Shown one piece after another: positions 1 through 8,374 of a stretch of 64,000 bases of DNA. Position 1 is the first letter of the stretch. Each line of letters opens with the position of its first letter. A program made the translations under genes and the position numbers. Source of the stretch: a virus; IMG/VR virus record IMGVR_UViG_3300044825_002608, positions 35,658 to 99,657 of that record, one strand, 5' to 3'. Under the pieces are notes generated by a model. The model worked only from the letters and a program-made list of their open reading frames with translations. It was not told the origin of the DNA and did not search any database.

Positions 1-845
1 TTGATCCAACATCTAAGAAGTTTTCAAAATATTTCAAAGATCATGTGAAATATACTCCAAACTTTTTTTCCGAAGATTTGTATAGACAGAATTTTGGTAA
101 TGAAAAGGCAAAGTTGGTCACATCATTTTCTATGTTTTATGACTTAGAAAATCCTTGTCAGTTTGCAAAAGAAGTTAACAACATTCTTGATCCAGAAAAA
201 GGAATCTGGGTGTTGGAGCAAAGTTATATGCCAACTATGGTAGATAAAAATTCCTTTGACACCATATGCCATGAGCATCTTTCTTATTATGGAATGAAGC
301 AAATGAAATACATATTTGATCATTCTAATTTTAAGATTGTGGATTTTGAATTTAATGATGTGAATGGAGGAAGTGTATCCATTGTAGTTGCTAATAAAAA
401 TAGTCAGTATGTTGAATGTAGTGAAAAACTTAATTCAATTTTAAAATTTGAAATAGACGACGGATATAATACCGTTGAATTGTGGAAAAAATTTGAAGAT
501 AATATTAATTCCTGTAAAATTAAATTTTTTGAAATTGTTAATCAACTAAAGACTGATGGTCTAAGAATTGCTGCCTTGGGTGCTAGTACAAAGGGTAATA
601 TAACACTTCAAACTTGGAATCTAAGTGAATGTATAGAAGTAATAGGAGATGTAAATCCTGAAAAAAATGGATCATTTACCCCAGGTACATGGATTCCAAT
701 TAAAGATGAAAATAGTGTAATTGATCAGTACGATGTTTTTGTCATTCTTCCTTGGCATTTTAGAAACTTCTTCATGAATGCCGAAAAATTTAAAGGTAAA
801 AAACTTTTATTTCCTTTGCCAAATCCTGAACTTATCACGGTGTAA
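1..845 (+). CDS. Sugar C-methyltransferase, C-terminal part (5' end outside window)
   Basis: The frame is open from base 3 with no proper start, so about 281 codons of a longer gene are visible. The C-terminal half of the NDP-4-keto-6-deoxysugar C-methyltransferase family (Methyltransf_13/14) is recognisable. A CHEHLSYYG string comes first, then LGASTKGNITLQTW, then PGTWIPI and a final LPWHFRNF segment. These enzymes use SAM to add a methyl branch to a nucleotide sugar in the cytoplasm. The SAM-binding N-terminus lies upstream of the window. GDP-fucose synthase follows after 3 bases, which fits a deoxysugar operon. The exact sugar cannot be told. Confidence 0.8.
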   Translation, partial: DPTSKKFSKYFKDHVKYTPNFFSEDLYRQNFGNEKAKLVTSFSMFYDLENPCQFAKEVNNILDPEKGIWVLEQSYMPTMVDKNSFDTICHEHLSYYGMKQMKYIFDHSNFKIVDFEFNDVNGGSVSIVVANKNSQYVECSEKLNSILKFEIDDGYNTVELWKKFEDNINSCKIKFFEIVNQLKTDGLRIAALGASTKGNITLQTWNLSECIEVIGDVNPEKNGSFTPGTWIPIKDENSVIDQYDVFVILPWHFRNFFMNAEKFKGKKLLFPLPNPELITV

Positions 846-848
846 ATT

Positions 849-1790
849 ATGAAAATGAATAAAGATTCTAAAATTTTTGTAGCTGGTCATAGAGGATTAG
901 TTGGATCAGCAATCGTGAGATCTCTAAACGAAAGGGGATACACTAATATAGTAACAAGAACCAGGTCAGAGGTTGATTTGTTAAATCAATCGCAAGTCGA
1001 AGAATTTTTTAAAACAGAAAACATTGACTACGTTTTTGATGCAGCTGCCCGTGTTGGGGGAATTAATGCAAATAATAAATATTCTGCTGAATTTGTATAT
1101 GAGAATATTCAGATTCAAACTAATTTAATTCATTTCTCATGGAAATACGGTGTCAAAAAGTTTCTCTTTATTGGATCTGTTTGCATCTATCCAAAATATG
1201 CAGAAGTCCCTGTAAAAGAAGAATCTTTAATGACTGGTTATCTAGAACCTACAAATGATGCTTATGCCGTCGCTAAAATTTCGGGAATCAAAATGCTTCA
1301 GGCATACCATAAACAGTATGGATTTAAAAGCGTGTCTTTGATGCCATCTAACATCTATGGACCGGGGGACAATTTTCATCCAGAAAATGGGCACGTAATT
1401 CCTGCTATGATAACGAAATTTACCAATTCGAATGGAAAAAACGTTACATTCTGGGGCGATGGAACTCCAATGAGAGAATTTCTGTATTCTGATGATCTTG
1501 CAGATGCTTGTTTGTTTGCAATGGATAGATTTGAAAATGCAGAATTAATTAATGTAGGATCTGGCAATAACGTGAGCATCAAAGAACTATCGCAAATGGT
1601 AGCGTCAGTTGTTGGATATTCTGGTAAAATAGATTGGGACACTTCCAAACCAAATGGCACACCAAATAGACCTTTAGATTATTCCAAAATTAAAGAACTT
1701 GGTTGGCAACCAAAACACACTCTTCATGAGGGACTTAAAAAATCATATAAATGGTTTTTTGAAAACACTTGCTATGATTCATTAAAATAA
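849..1790 (+). CDS. fcl: GDP-L-fucose synthase (epimerase/reductase)
   Basis: This is a 313-residue short-chain dehydrogenase of the usual length for GDP-fucose synthase. It has an N-terminal NAD(P)-binding GHRGLVGSAI loop, the family-typical VGGI near residue 68, a GSVCIYP segment carrying the catalytic Ser region, and a YAVAK catalytic Tyr/Lys pair. The family converts GDP-4-keto-6-deoxy-D-mannose to GDP-L-fucose with NADPH. No GDP-mannose dehydratase is in the window, so the substrate must come from upstream or from the host. The fucosyltransferase at 10987 is the likely consumer. A second in-frame ATG lies two codons in. Confidence 0.92.
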   Translation: MKMNKDSKIFVAGHRGLVGSAIVRSLNERGYTNIVTRTRSEVDLLNQSQVEEFFKTENIDYVFDAAARVGGINANNKYSAEFVYENIQIQTNLIHFSWKYGVKKFLFIGSVCIYPKYAEVPVKEESLMTGYLEPTNDAYAVAKISGIKMLQAYHKQYGFKSVSLMPSNIYGPGDNFHPENGHVIPAMITKFTNSNGKNVTFWGDGTPMREFLYSDDLADACLFAMDRFENAELINVGSGNNVSIKELSQMVASVVGYSGKIDWDTSKPNGTPNRPLDYSKIKELGWQPKHTLHEGLKKSYKWFFENTCYDSLK

Positions 1791-1794
1791 AAAA

Positions 1795-2472
1795 ATGTAT
1801 AATAAAGTTTTTAATTTACAGGATTTTGAGATTTTTAATAAAATTCTATTAGAAAATCAGTGGAATTGTTTTCCACCTCAGCATCAATGGGAACACAGTA
1901 CTCATGTTTGTAAAGTTGTAAGTTTACTTGAAATAGTAAAGCAATTTGATAAACCACAAAAAATCGTAGACATAGGATCTGCTGCTGGAGCCTTTCCACA
2001 CTTAGCACAAAAAATGGGACATGATGTAACTGCTATTGATCTGGAGGGGTATAAGTACTTTTCTCAACTTGGAACAAATGCACTTTCTAAACTAATTACT
2101 GGAGATATTTTTGTAGAACTTGATAAACTGGAAGACAATAGCGTAGATATTTTTTCTGATGTCTGCTCAGTTACTCATTTTAATCACGAATCATTTACAA
2201 ACAAAGTTCATGATTTAAATCAATGGGAAAGAGTTTCTCAAAAAATTCACAGACCTTTGAAAAAGAATGGGCACTTTATAGTTTCAACAGATTGTAATGT
2301 TAGTAATACAAATGGTGAATTTATTTCACCATCCAAAATTATTGAATATGTTGAAAAAAATGGATTTGCTCTAAATGGTGAGTACAAAAAAGAATATGAA
2401 AATACAGATTGTTATATTGTATATAATGGTCAAAAACTTTCAGTAGTGTGCTTGGACTTCATAAAGTTATGA
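1795..2472 (+). CDS. Class I SAM-dependent methyltransferase
   Basis: The protein has 225 residues with a SAM-binding motif I (VDIGSAAGAFPHLA) near residue 60 and an acidic motif II (AIDLEG) after it. The substrate is not evident. It sits between GDP-fucose synthase and a WavE-like transferase, so methylation of a sugar or an intermediate of the same glycan is the natural inference. Its stop overlaps the start of the next gene (ATGA), which suggests translational coupling. Confidence 0.75.
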   Translation: MYNKVFNLQDFEIFNKILLENQWNCFPPQHQWEHSTHVCKVVSLLEIVKQFDKPQKIVDIGSAAGAFPHLAQKMGHDVTAIDLEGYKYFSQLGTNALSKLITGDIFVELDKLEDNSVDIFSDVCSVTHFNHESFTNKVHDLNQWERVSQKIHRPLKKNGHFIVSTDCNVSNTNGEFISPSKIIEYVEKNGFALNGEYKKEYENTDCYIVYNGQKLSVVCLDFIKL

Positions 2473-3179
2473 AAAAAAAATTTGCTGTATGTTTTTCTGG
2501 ATATCCTAGATTTGTCAAAAAAACATTTCCTGGGATATCTGAAAATTTATTAAAAGGACTGGGTGATTATGACATATATGCACACTTTCAATGGACTGAT
2601 GATTGGAAAAATAAAAAAATCCATCATTGTTTTGATAAAACATTCGAATCAAATGAATTAGAAGATTTTATTGAAGTATATACTCCATTTAATCTAAAAA
2701 AAATAAATGTAATTAAACCATATAATTTTGACGTATCAAATTACAATGGACTATCGTTATATCCTGGAATGAATTTAACGATTGAACAGAGTAGAGATCA
2801 ATTTTATAGAAGTAAGTGTCAATATCAGGGAATAGTTGATTGTATTAATTTAATTGATAATTTGGAAGATTATGAATACTTTATCAGGATTAGATCTGAT
2901 TTGATTTTTGAAAAGAAGTTAGAACTTAAAAATTTTGATAGCGATTGTATTGTAAATCAAAATGGATATATTGCTGGTTGGGATAGGAAATTTTGCGATT
3001 GGTTTTTTATCTGTCCGCGAAATCAATTAAACTTTTTTAAAGAACTTTCTAATATTGAACACCATTATAAAGACGGAATAGTTGCAATGCATTCTTTAGT
3101 AGAAGAATTGGGTATTCCATATAATATGAAAATTGACGAATTTAATATTCAATTACCATTTAAATTTTACTCTGAATAA
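2469..3179 (+). CDS. WavE-like putative glycosyltransferase, paralogue 1
   Basis: I start this gene at the ATG overlapping the upstream stop (ATGA), giving 236 residues. It begins with the family signature FAVCFSGYPRF and has a central FIRIRSDLIF segment, where an Arg and an acidic pair are typical. This resembles the WavE/DUF7796-type proteins of lipopolysaccharide and viral glycan loci, which are presumed GT-A-like glycosyltransferases with unproven chemistry. Two more copies lie in this island (3185, 8371), each with the same opening and R-[ST]-[RDC]-x-D centre. Confidence 0.65.
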   Translation: MKKKFAVCFSGYPRFVKKTFPGISENLLKGLGDYDIYAHFQWTDDWKNKKIHHCFDKTFESNELEDFIEVYTPFNLKKINVIKPYNFDVSNYNGLSLYPGMNLTIEQSRDQFYRSKCQYQGIVDCINLIDNLEDYEYFIRIRSDLIFEKKLELKNFDSDCIVNQNGYIAGWDRKFCDWFFICPRNQLNFFKELSNIEHHYKDGIVAMHSLVEELGIPYNMKIDEFNIQLPFKFYSE

Positions 3180-3184
3180 ACTGT

Positions 3185-3961
3185 ATGAAAGTAGCATTAA
3201 TTTTATCTGGTCAACCCAGATTTGTAAGAGAATCTTTTCCATATCTGCATCAAAATATTATCAATCAATATGATGTTGATATTTTTGCACATTTATGGTT
3301 TGATGAAAATCTAACTAAAAATCCATATAAAGTTGAAGGTAATTGGACTTCTCAAACAATTGATCAAAATGCTGTAGAATATTTCAAAGAACTTTATAGA
3401 CCAAAATTAATTGAAGTTGAAGAAAGTATTCTTTTTAGAAATAAAAATTTAAACTTTGAACCTAGTTTAAAAAAGTATGTGAATTGGCCTACACCAAATG
3501 CTCCTGAAAATATGAAAAATGGAACCGAAGGGTTTTCAAATTTGATTAAATCAAATCAGATATCATATTTTTATAGTTTGAATAAGGCAAATAATTTAAA
3601 AAGAAAATATGAATATACTCATGATTTTAAGTATGATTGGGTAATTAGAACAAGAACAGATATTCAGTTGCATAATGCATTAAGACTAGAAACCTATGAT
3701 TCAAACTTTGTTCATTACACTGACATTAATAATCAAGAGTCTGTAACTCCTGGTTTGATATGTGATTGGATAAATTTTGGAAATTCTTATGTGATGGATA
3801 TATTTAATAGTTGTTTTTCGGTTTATGACCATCTCATAAATATGTGCATAGAAACTAACGAAGGATCCTGGTGTCCAGAATTAGTTCACCGAAAAATGAT
3901 TGAATTGCACGGTATTAAAGCACAAGGGCACTTCATTTCAGCATCTTTACCTAGATTTTAA
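3185..3961 (+). CDS. WavE-like putative glycosyltransferase, paralogue 2
   Basis: This 258-residue protein opens with VALILSGQPRFVRESF and has a VIRTRTDIQL segment near residue 155. Both are shared with the neighbouring 2469 and 8371 products. No signal peptide or membrane segment is visible, so a cytoplasmic sugar-transfer role is inferred. The next gene starts one base after its stop. Donor and acceptor are unknown. Confidence 0.65.
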   Translation: MKVALILSGQPRFVRESFPYLHQNIINQYDVDIFAHLWFDENLTKNPYKVEGNWTSQTIDQNAVEYFKELYRPKLIEVEESILFRNKNLNFEPSLKKYVNWPTPNAPENMKNGTEGFSNLIKSNQISYFYSLNKANNLKRKYEYTHDFKYDWVIRTRTDIQLHNALRLETYDSNFVHYTDINNQESVTPGLICDWINFGNSYVMDIFNSCFSVYDHLINMCIETNEGSWCPELVHRKMIELHGIKAQGHFISASLPRF

Positions 3962-3962
3962 T

Positions 3963-4703
3963 ATGAATATAGTAATACCCATGGCAGGAGAGGGAACTAG
4001 ATTTCCCCGAGATCAGTATAAAATACCCAAGCCACTAATAGAGATTAATGGTAAACCAATGATTCAATGTGCTGTTGAATCTCTTGGAATAATAGGAACT
4101 TATCATTTTCTGGTTAGAAAAGATAGTTATTATGATCAGGTATGTACCCTTCTTCACAAAATTCTTCCAGATCCAAAAATTATTAGTGTTGAGGAAACTA
4201 CCGAAGGTCCTGCTTCAAGTTGTCTCTTATTTAAAAACTACATTAATAACGAGGAAGAATTAATTATATGTAATTGTGATCAAATAATGTTATGGGATCC
4301 TGAATTATTCTTGTTAAACGCTAGGTACTATAAGTATGATGGTATGATCGTAACATATAGTACTAATACTCCAAAAAATAGTTTTGCCCGCGTTAACTTT
4401 GAAGGATTTGTGGAACAGATCAAAGAGAAGGAAGTTATTAGTAATATATCTTTAAATGGAATACATTATTGGAGAAAAGGTAAATATTTTGTACACAGTG
4501 CCGAAAATATGATACAATGTGATGATAGAGCTCCTAATGGTGAATTCTACGTTGGTCCAACCTATAACTATATGATAAAGGATGGACTGAAAGTAGGTGT
4601 TCATCATATTCCAAACTACCAACACAATCCAGTGGGAGTTCCAGAAGATCTACAACTTTATATTGAAAAAGTAAAAAACAATGCAAATTACAAAAATCAC
4701 TGA
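3963..4703 (+). CDS. Sugar-phosphate nucleotidyltransferase
   Basis: I choose the ATG at 3963, directly after the upstream stop. An earlier in-frame ATG would overlap the preceding gene by about 60 bases and add residues outside the fold. The 246-residue product begins with the NTP-transferase signature (IPMAGEGTRF, then KPLIEINGKPM), the P-loop-like G-x-G-T-R plus the Lys that binds the NTP and sugar phosphate. ICNCDQIM near residue 105 is the metal-site region. The family joins a sugar-1-phosphate to an NTP. It is first of the four-gene block with cupin, RuBisCO-like protein and phosphodiesterase, so it may activate the sugar that block makes. Confidence 0.82.
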   Translation: MNIVIPMAGEGTRFPRDQYKIPKPLIEINGKPMIQCAVESLGIIGTYHFLVRKDSYYDQVCTLLHKILPDPKIISVEETTEGPASSCLLFKNYINNEEELIICNCDQIMLWDPELFLLNARYYKYDGMIVTYSTNTPKNSFARVNFEGFVEQIKEKEVISNISLNGIHYWRKGKYFVHSAENMIQCDDRAPNGEFYVGPTYNYMIKDGLKVGVHHIPNYQHNPVGVPEDLQLYIEKVKNNANYKNH

Positions 4704-5007
4704 TTATGTTAGGGGGTGGTTTATTGGAAACTTTGAACCTTCGGTATTAAAAACATCAGATTTTGAAGTCGGTGTTTTAACACATAAAAAGGGAGAATAC
4801 TGGGCACCACATTATCATAAAGAAAGTATCGAATATAATGTCCTGATAACTGGTAAAATGGTTGTTCAGGGAAATGAGTTAAATAGTGGTGATGTATTCG
4901 TATTTTCCAAGGGAGAGATTGCTGATCCAATTTTTCTTGAAGATTGTACATTAGTTGTTGTAAAAGTACCTTCTATTCCATCTGATAAATTTGAGGTTGA
5001 AAAATGA
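4681..5007 (+). CDS. Small cupin-fold protein
   Basis: This 108-residue single-domain cupin overlaps the nucleotidyltransferase by 23 bases and the next gene by 4 (ATGA). Cupin motif 1 is complete: G-x5-H-x-H-x4-E-x6-G in GEYWAPHYHKESIEYNVLITG's span (residues about 38-58), supplying two His and one Glu as metal ligands. Motif 2 (GDVFVFSKG) lacks the usual His, so the metal site may be three-ligand. Such cupins act as sugar isomerases, epimerases, lyases or binding proteins. In Rhodospirillum rubrum a cupin enzyme acts after a RuBisCO-like protein, which makes the adjacency here notable; equivalence is not shown. Confidence 0.75.
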   Translation: MQITKITDYVRGWFIGNFEPSVLKTSDFEVGVLTHKKGEYWAPHYHKESIEYNVLITGKMVVQGNELNSGDVFVFSKGEIADPIFLEDCTLVVVKVPSIPSDKFEVEK

Positions 5008-6242
5008 AATTTTTTAGAGAATTAACTGAACAAGAAAAAAATCGCTGTGTAGTTGCAACATATTATATTGAATCTTATGAACAAATTGGTTCACTGAGAG
5101 ATGCTGCTTGGAATCTCGCAATTGGACAAAGTGTAGGTAATCCAAAAGTTCGTAACCGCTGGGAAAGTGATGAACTTTTTGAACTGGCATCTTGCGTCAT
5201 TTATGAAGATGAGCAGGAACTCTCCCAAAAATTTTCTGGAAAAGTTAAAATTGGTTTTCCTAAGGTTAATACTGATTGGGAAGGTGACGGTATTTCTCAT
5301 CTTCTTTGTCAAGTAATGGGTGGGCAGTTAGACATTGATGTTTTTAAAGTTTGTCGTCTTCAGAAACTAGAATTTCCTGCAGATGTAGAATCATTTTTTC
5401 TTGGACCCAAGAATGGTATTGATGGTATCCGTCAGTTTGTTAATCGCTATGACAAACCACTTTCGGGTGCAATTGTAAAACCAAAGACCGGTATTTCACC
5501 ACAAACTCTTGCTGAAATGGTCAAGGAACTTCTTGATGGTGGTGTAGATTTTATTAAGGAAGATGAGATTCTTTCCAATCCTTCATTCTGCCGTCTAGAG
5601 GATCGTGTAGAGTTGATTTCCAATATTGTGAATAACTGTGGAAGAAATGTAATTTATACATTTTGCATTAATGGTGATCACCATACTATTCTTGATCGTG
5701 CTAAGTTTGTTGCAGATAATGGTGGTAATGGAATTCATATCAACTTCTGGTCTGGTCTTGGAGTTTACAACTCCGTAAGAAAAATGAATCTTCCTTTGTT
5801 CATGCATTATCAAAAAAGTGGTGACAAGATTTTGACTGATAAGAGGCACGCATTTGGTATTGATTGGGATGTTCTATGCGATCTTGCTGGACTTTGTGGT
5901 GTGGATACTATTCATGCTGGAATGTGGGGTGGTTATCTGAGTGATGACGAAGATGAACTACGTCAAACTATGGCAACACTTCACAAGAGAAATGTTCTCC
6001 CGGCACTGAGTTGTGGAATGCATCCAGGTATCGTGAATACTACTGCAGAGAAATTTGGAACTGACTTCCTTGCAAATTGTGGTGGTGCAATTCATGGACA
6101 TCCTGGTGGAACTCTATCTGGTGCGTTGGCGATGAGGCAGGCAATTGATAAAACTCCTGGTCCAGAATTCCGTTCCGCTATCGATAAATGGGGTTATGAA
6201 ACTGGTGGTGGATCTTTGCCTGAGTGGGTACTAGATTTTTGA
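5004..6242 (+). CDS. RuBisCO-like protein (large-subunit fold, form IV type)
   Basis: The 412-residue protein has the RuBisCO large-subunit layout: an N-terminal alpha/beta domain to about residue 140, then the TIM barrel. Visible signature positions are GAIVKPKTG (the K175/K177 region) and GGVDFIKEDE, which keeps the carbamylated Lys (K201) and the Asp/Glu metal ligands (D203, E204). Further along are FMH (H294 region), DTIHAG (H327), LPALSCG (S379) and CGGAIHGHPGG (phosphate-binding Gly). Loop 6 reads GMWGGYLSDDE, so the catalytic K334 is missing, and E60 and N123 also seem replaced. It is therefore unlikely to fix CO2; an enolisation, isomerisation or decarboxylation like that of other RuBisCO-like proteins is expected. 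The gene is visibly less AT-rich than its neighbours, suggesting separate origin. Confidence 0.88.
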   Translation: MKFFRELTEQEKNRCVVATYYIESYEQIGSLRDAAWNLAIGQSVGNPKVRNRWESDELFELASCVIYEDEQELSQKFSGKVKIGFPKVNTDWEGDGISHLLCQVMGGQLDIDVFKVCRLQKLEFPADVESFFLGPKNGIDGIRQFVNRYDKPLSGAIVKPKTGISPQTLAEMVKELLDGGVDFIKEDEILSNPSFCRLEDRVELISNIVNNCGRNVIYTFCINGDHHTILDRAKFVADNGGNGIHINFWSGLGVYNSVRKMNLPLFMHYQKSGDKILTDKRHAFGIDWDVLCDLAGLCGVDTIHAGMWGGYLSDDEDELRQTMATLHKRNVLPALSCGMHPGIVNTTAEKFGTDFLANCGGAIHGHPGGTLSGALAMRQAIDKTPGPEFRSAIDKWGYETGGGSLPEWVLDF

Positions 6243-6243
6243 T

Positions 6244-6738
6244 ATGAAAATTATTTCTCATCGAGGCAATTTAACTGGCATTAATCCAATTAGAGAAAAT
6301 AGTATCGATTATATTGAAGAGGCTATTGCTGAAGGATTTGATGTTGAAATTGATTTGAGAGTTGAGGATCATCAGTGTTATCTTGGTCACGACGATCCTC
6401 AATATTATGTGACCATGGAATGGCTGAGAAAATATAAAGATGTTCTTTGGATTCATTGTAAGAATCGTGAGGCACTTGAAAAAATATCTAGTTCTGTGGT
6501 AGAATTTAACTACTTTTGGCATGAGAGTGATCGATACACTTTAACCAGCAAGGGAATTGGGTGGGTTTTAGTCGGACAACTACCATATTCAAAATCTGTG
6601 ATTGTCTTGCCTGAAAATAGTGAATTGTTCTCTCAAAATCCAGAATACATACAAGAAGGATACGGTATTTGTACTGATAATCCAATTTTTTATAAAAAAA
6701 TAGTAAAAGAGATTAAACCTTATGAAGTGGCAAACTGA
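6244..6738 (+). CDS. Short glycerophosphodiester phosphodiesterase-like protein
   Basis: At 164 residues this is shorter than typical GDPD enzymes (about 240 or more). It keeps the core motifs: SHRG at residues 4-7, an EN pair (RENS), EIDLR (metal-binding Glu and Asp) near residue 37, and GHDDP with the second catalytic His. It starts one base after the RuBisCO-like gene's stop and overlaps the next methyltransferase by 17 bases. The family hydrolyses phosphodiesters such as glycerophospho-alcohols. A role in trimming a phospho-linked sugar intermediate is inference from position. Confidence 0.72.
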   Translation: MKIISHRGNLTGINPIRENSIDYIEEAIAEGFDVEIDLRVEDHQCYLGHDDPQYYVTMEWLRKYKDVLWIHCKNREALEKISSSVVEFNYFWHESDRYTLTSKGIGWVLVGQLPYSKSVIVLPENSELFSQNPEYIQEGYGICTDNPIFYKKIVKEIKPYEVAN

Positions 6739-7363
6739 TCTTATCAAAGATATTAGAAGCAATACCCCATATGATGATACCGAAGCAGGTATCAATCATT
6801 TTCTACATATCTGGCCTGGTATTGAAGAAGATCCTGGTGTTCTAAATCCTTTTGATGGTGTTGAGTGTAGTGAGTGTAACAAAGCAGCTTTGTTGGAGCA
6901 ATTTTTAAAAGTTCGTGATAATTGTGAAGCAATTCTTGAAATTGGAATTGGTAGAAATGGTGAAAATTCTTTTGCTCACGTTTTCTTTAAAAATAAAAAA
7001 GAAGAAACTAAGTATGTAGGAATTGACATTGAAGACCGTAGTTGGCTGATTGATTGTGGTGAAAACATCTACACAATTCAAGGTAGTAGTTCAAACTATG
7101 AGGAAAATGTAGAAATCTTCAAAACTATGGGGATTGAAAAGTTTGATTTTATTTTTATTGATGGCGACCATAGTGTAAATCAAGTTCTTAGAGATTGGGA
7201 ATATTCAAATCTTCTTAATGAAGGTGGTATTGTTGGATTCCATGATACTAGTCATCATACTGGACCTTATCTATTCGTTAGAAATTTAAATAAGGATGTT
7301 TGGGATGTAATTGAAAATGCTTGCCCACAAGACTATGGAATTGGATTTGCTAGAAAAAAATAA
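6722..7363 (+). CDS. Class I methyltransferase (Methyltransf_24 type)
   Basis: The 213-residue protein carries ILEIGIGRNGENS as SAM motif I near residue 75, VGIDIED as the acidic ribose-binding segment, then FIFIDGDHS and GGIVGFHDT. The last two strings are typical of the Methyltransf_24 group found in glycan loci. No membrane segment is seen. It may methylate a sugar hydroxyl of the same glycan. The C-terminal domain of the 42823 gene is a related fold. Confidence 0.75.
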   Translation: MKWQTDLIKDIRSNTPYDDTEAGINHFLHIWPGIEEDPGVLNPFDGVECSECNKAALLEQFLKVRDNCEAILEIGIGRNGENSFAHVFFKNKKEETKYVGIDIEDRSWLIDCGENIYTIQGSSSNYEENVEIFKTMGIEKFDFIFIDGDHSVNQVLRDWEYSNLLNEGGIVGFHDTSHHTGPYLFVRNLNKDVWDVIENACPQDYGIGFARKK

Positions 7364-7366
7364 ATC

Positions 7367-8374
7367 ATGAATCACATTGAAAAACTAAAGTCAAAGTATA
7401 AAGTTATTGTTTGGGGATTTAAACCTAATTCCCAAGGAATTTATAAAAATACTGTAGGATATGTTTGGAATGGATTTTATAGAGGTTTCAAATCATTAGG
7501 GTTTGAAACCTATTGGTTTTCTGATGATGATTATGATGAAACAATAGATTATTCTAATTGTATCTTCATCGCTGAAGCCTGGGATAGTAATAAGATACCC
7601 ATTAATGATACTTCTATTTACTATGTGCATTGTGCATACGATCCTGCCAAATATATTGGAAAGGTGAAGAAGTTCGTTGACATGCGTTATAATCAAAAAT
7701 ATATGCGTAATCCAAATTATATTTTTGATCGAAATAAAGATGAAGACGTTAAATTGGGACCATGTTGCTATTATCAACAGTCTACAAATAAAACCATTCA
7801 TCTTAAGAATGGATATGTTGACTATGATATTGAAGACTTTGATAAAATTTACACAAACTGGGCAACCGATTTACTTCCCGAAGAAATGAATGAAAATGAC
7901 ATTTATTTGGAAAGGGAAAATCTAATTGTATTTCTTGGGACAGTCTATTCTGATCAATACACAAATATTCCAGAATTACAGGAATTTGCACAGGTTTGTG
8001 AAAAAAATAATGTCAATTTCTTAGTTAATCCTTACTCTTATGGATCTGACCAAATTTCTGTCAGTGATTACATATCAAATTACAAAAGATCATTATTTGG
8101 ATTGGATTTAAGGGGTAAGGATAATAGAGAAACTGGATATATCCCATGTAGGGTATTCAAAAATGCAAGTTATGGTCTTTTAAGTACAACGAATTCTGAA
8201 GAAGTTTATAAAGAAATGGAAGGTTATTGTGTTTATAATCCTTCCGTGACTCAATTATTTTATGATGCTATGCAAAAAAGAACAGATTTTGAATTCATTA
8301 AAGACTCTTTTTATTATGTAAAAGAAAATCATACTTATATCAATAGATGTTCTGACCTACTGAAAATTTTATGA
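7367..8374 (+). CDS. Putative glycosyltransferase (GT-B-like)
   Basis: The 335-residue soluble protein opens with an IVWGFKPNSQG segment followed by an N-terminal Rossmann-like half, and a C-terminal half with RGKDNRETGYIPCRVFKNASYG. The latter resembles the donor-binding end of GT-B enzymes, with E-T-x8-F-K-N-A-S-Y-G as in related marine phage and bacterial genes. The last bases overlap the 8371 gene by 4. No closer family could be named by eye. Confidence 0.55.
   Translation: MNHIEKLKSKYKVIVWGFKPNSQGIYKNTVGYVWNGFYRGFKSLGFETYWFSDDDYDETIDYSNCIFIAEAWDSNKIPINDTSIYYVHCAYDPAKYIGKVKKFVDMRYNQKYMRNPNYIFDRNKDEDVKLGPCCYYQQSTNKTIHLKNGYVDYDIEDFDKIYTNWATDLLPEEMNENDIYLERENLIVFLGTVYSDQYTNIPELQEFAQVCEKNNVNFLVNPYSYGSDQISVSDYISNYKRSLFGLDLRGKDNRETGYIPCRVFKNASYGLLSTTNSEEVYKEMEGYCVYNPSVTQLFYDAMQKRTDFEFIKDSFYYVKENHTYINRCSDLLKIL

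Noticed and set aside
1376-1660. Antisense frame opposite GDP-fucose synthase
   Set aside because: It mirrors a strongly conserved coding region and has no promoter or ribosome site.
5004-6242. A functional CO2-fixing RuBisCO carried by the phage
   Set aside because: The loop-6 Lys and several substrate contacts are missing by eye, and the gene lies among glycan genes, so the RuBisCO-like reading is preferred.
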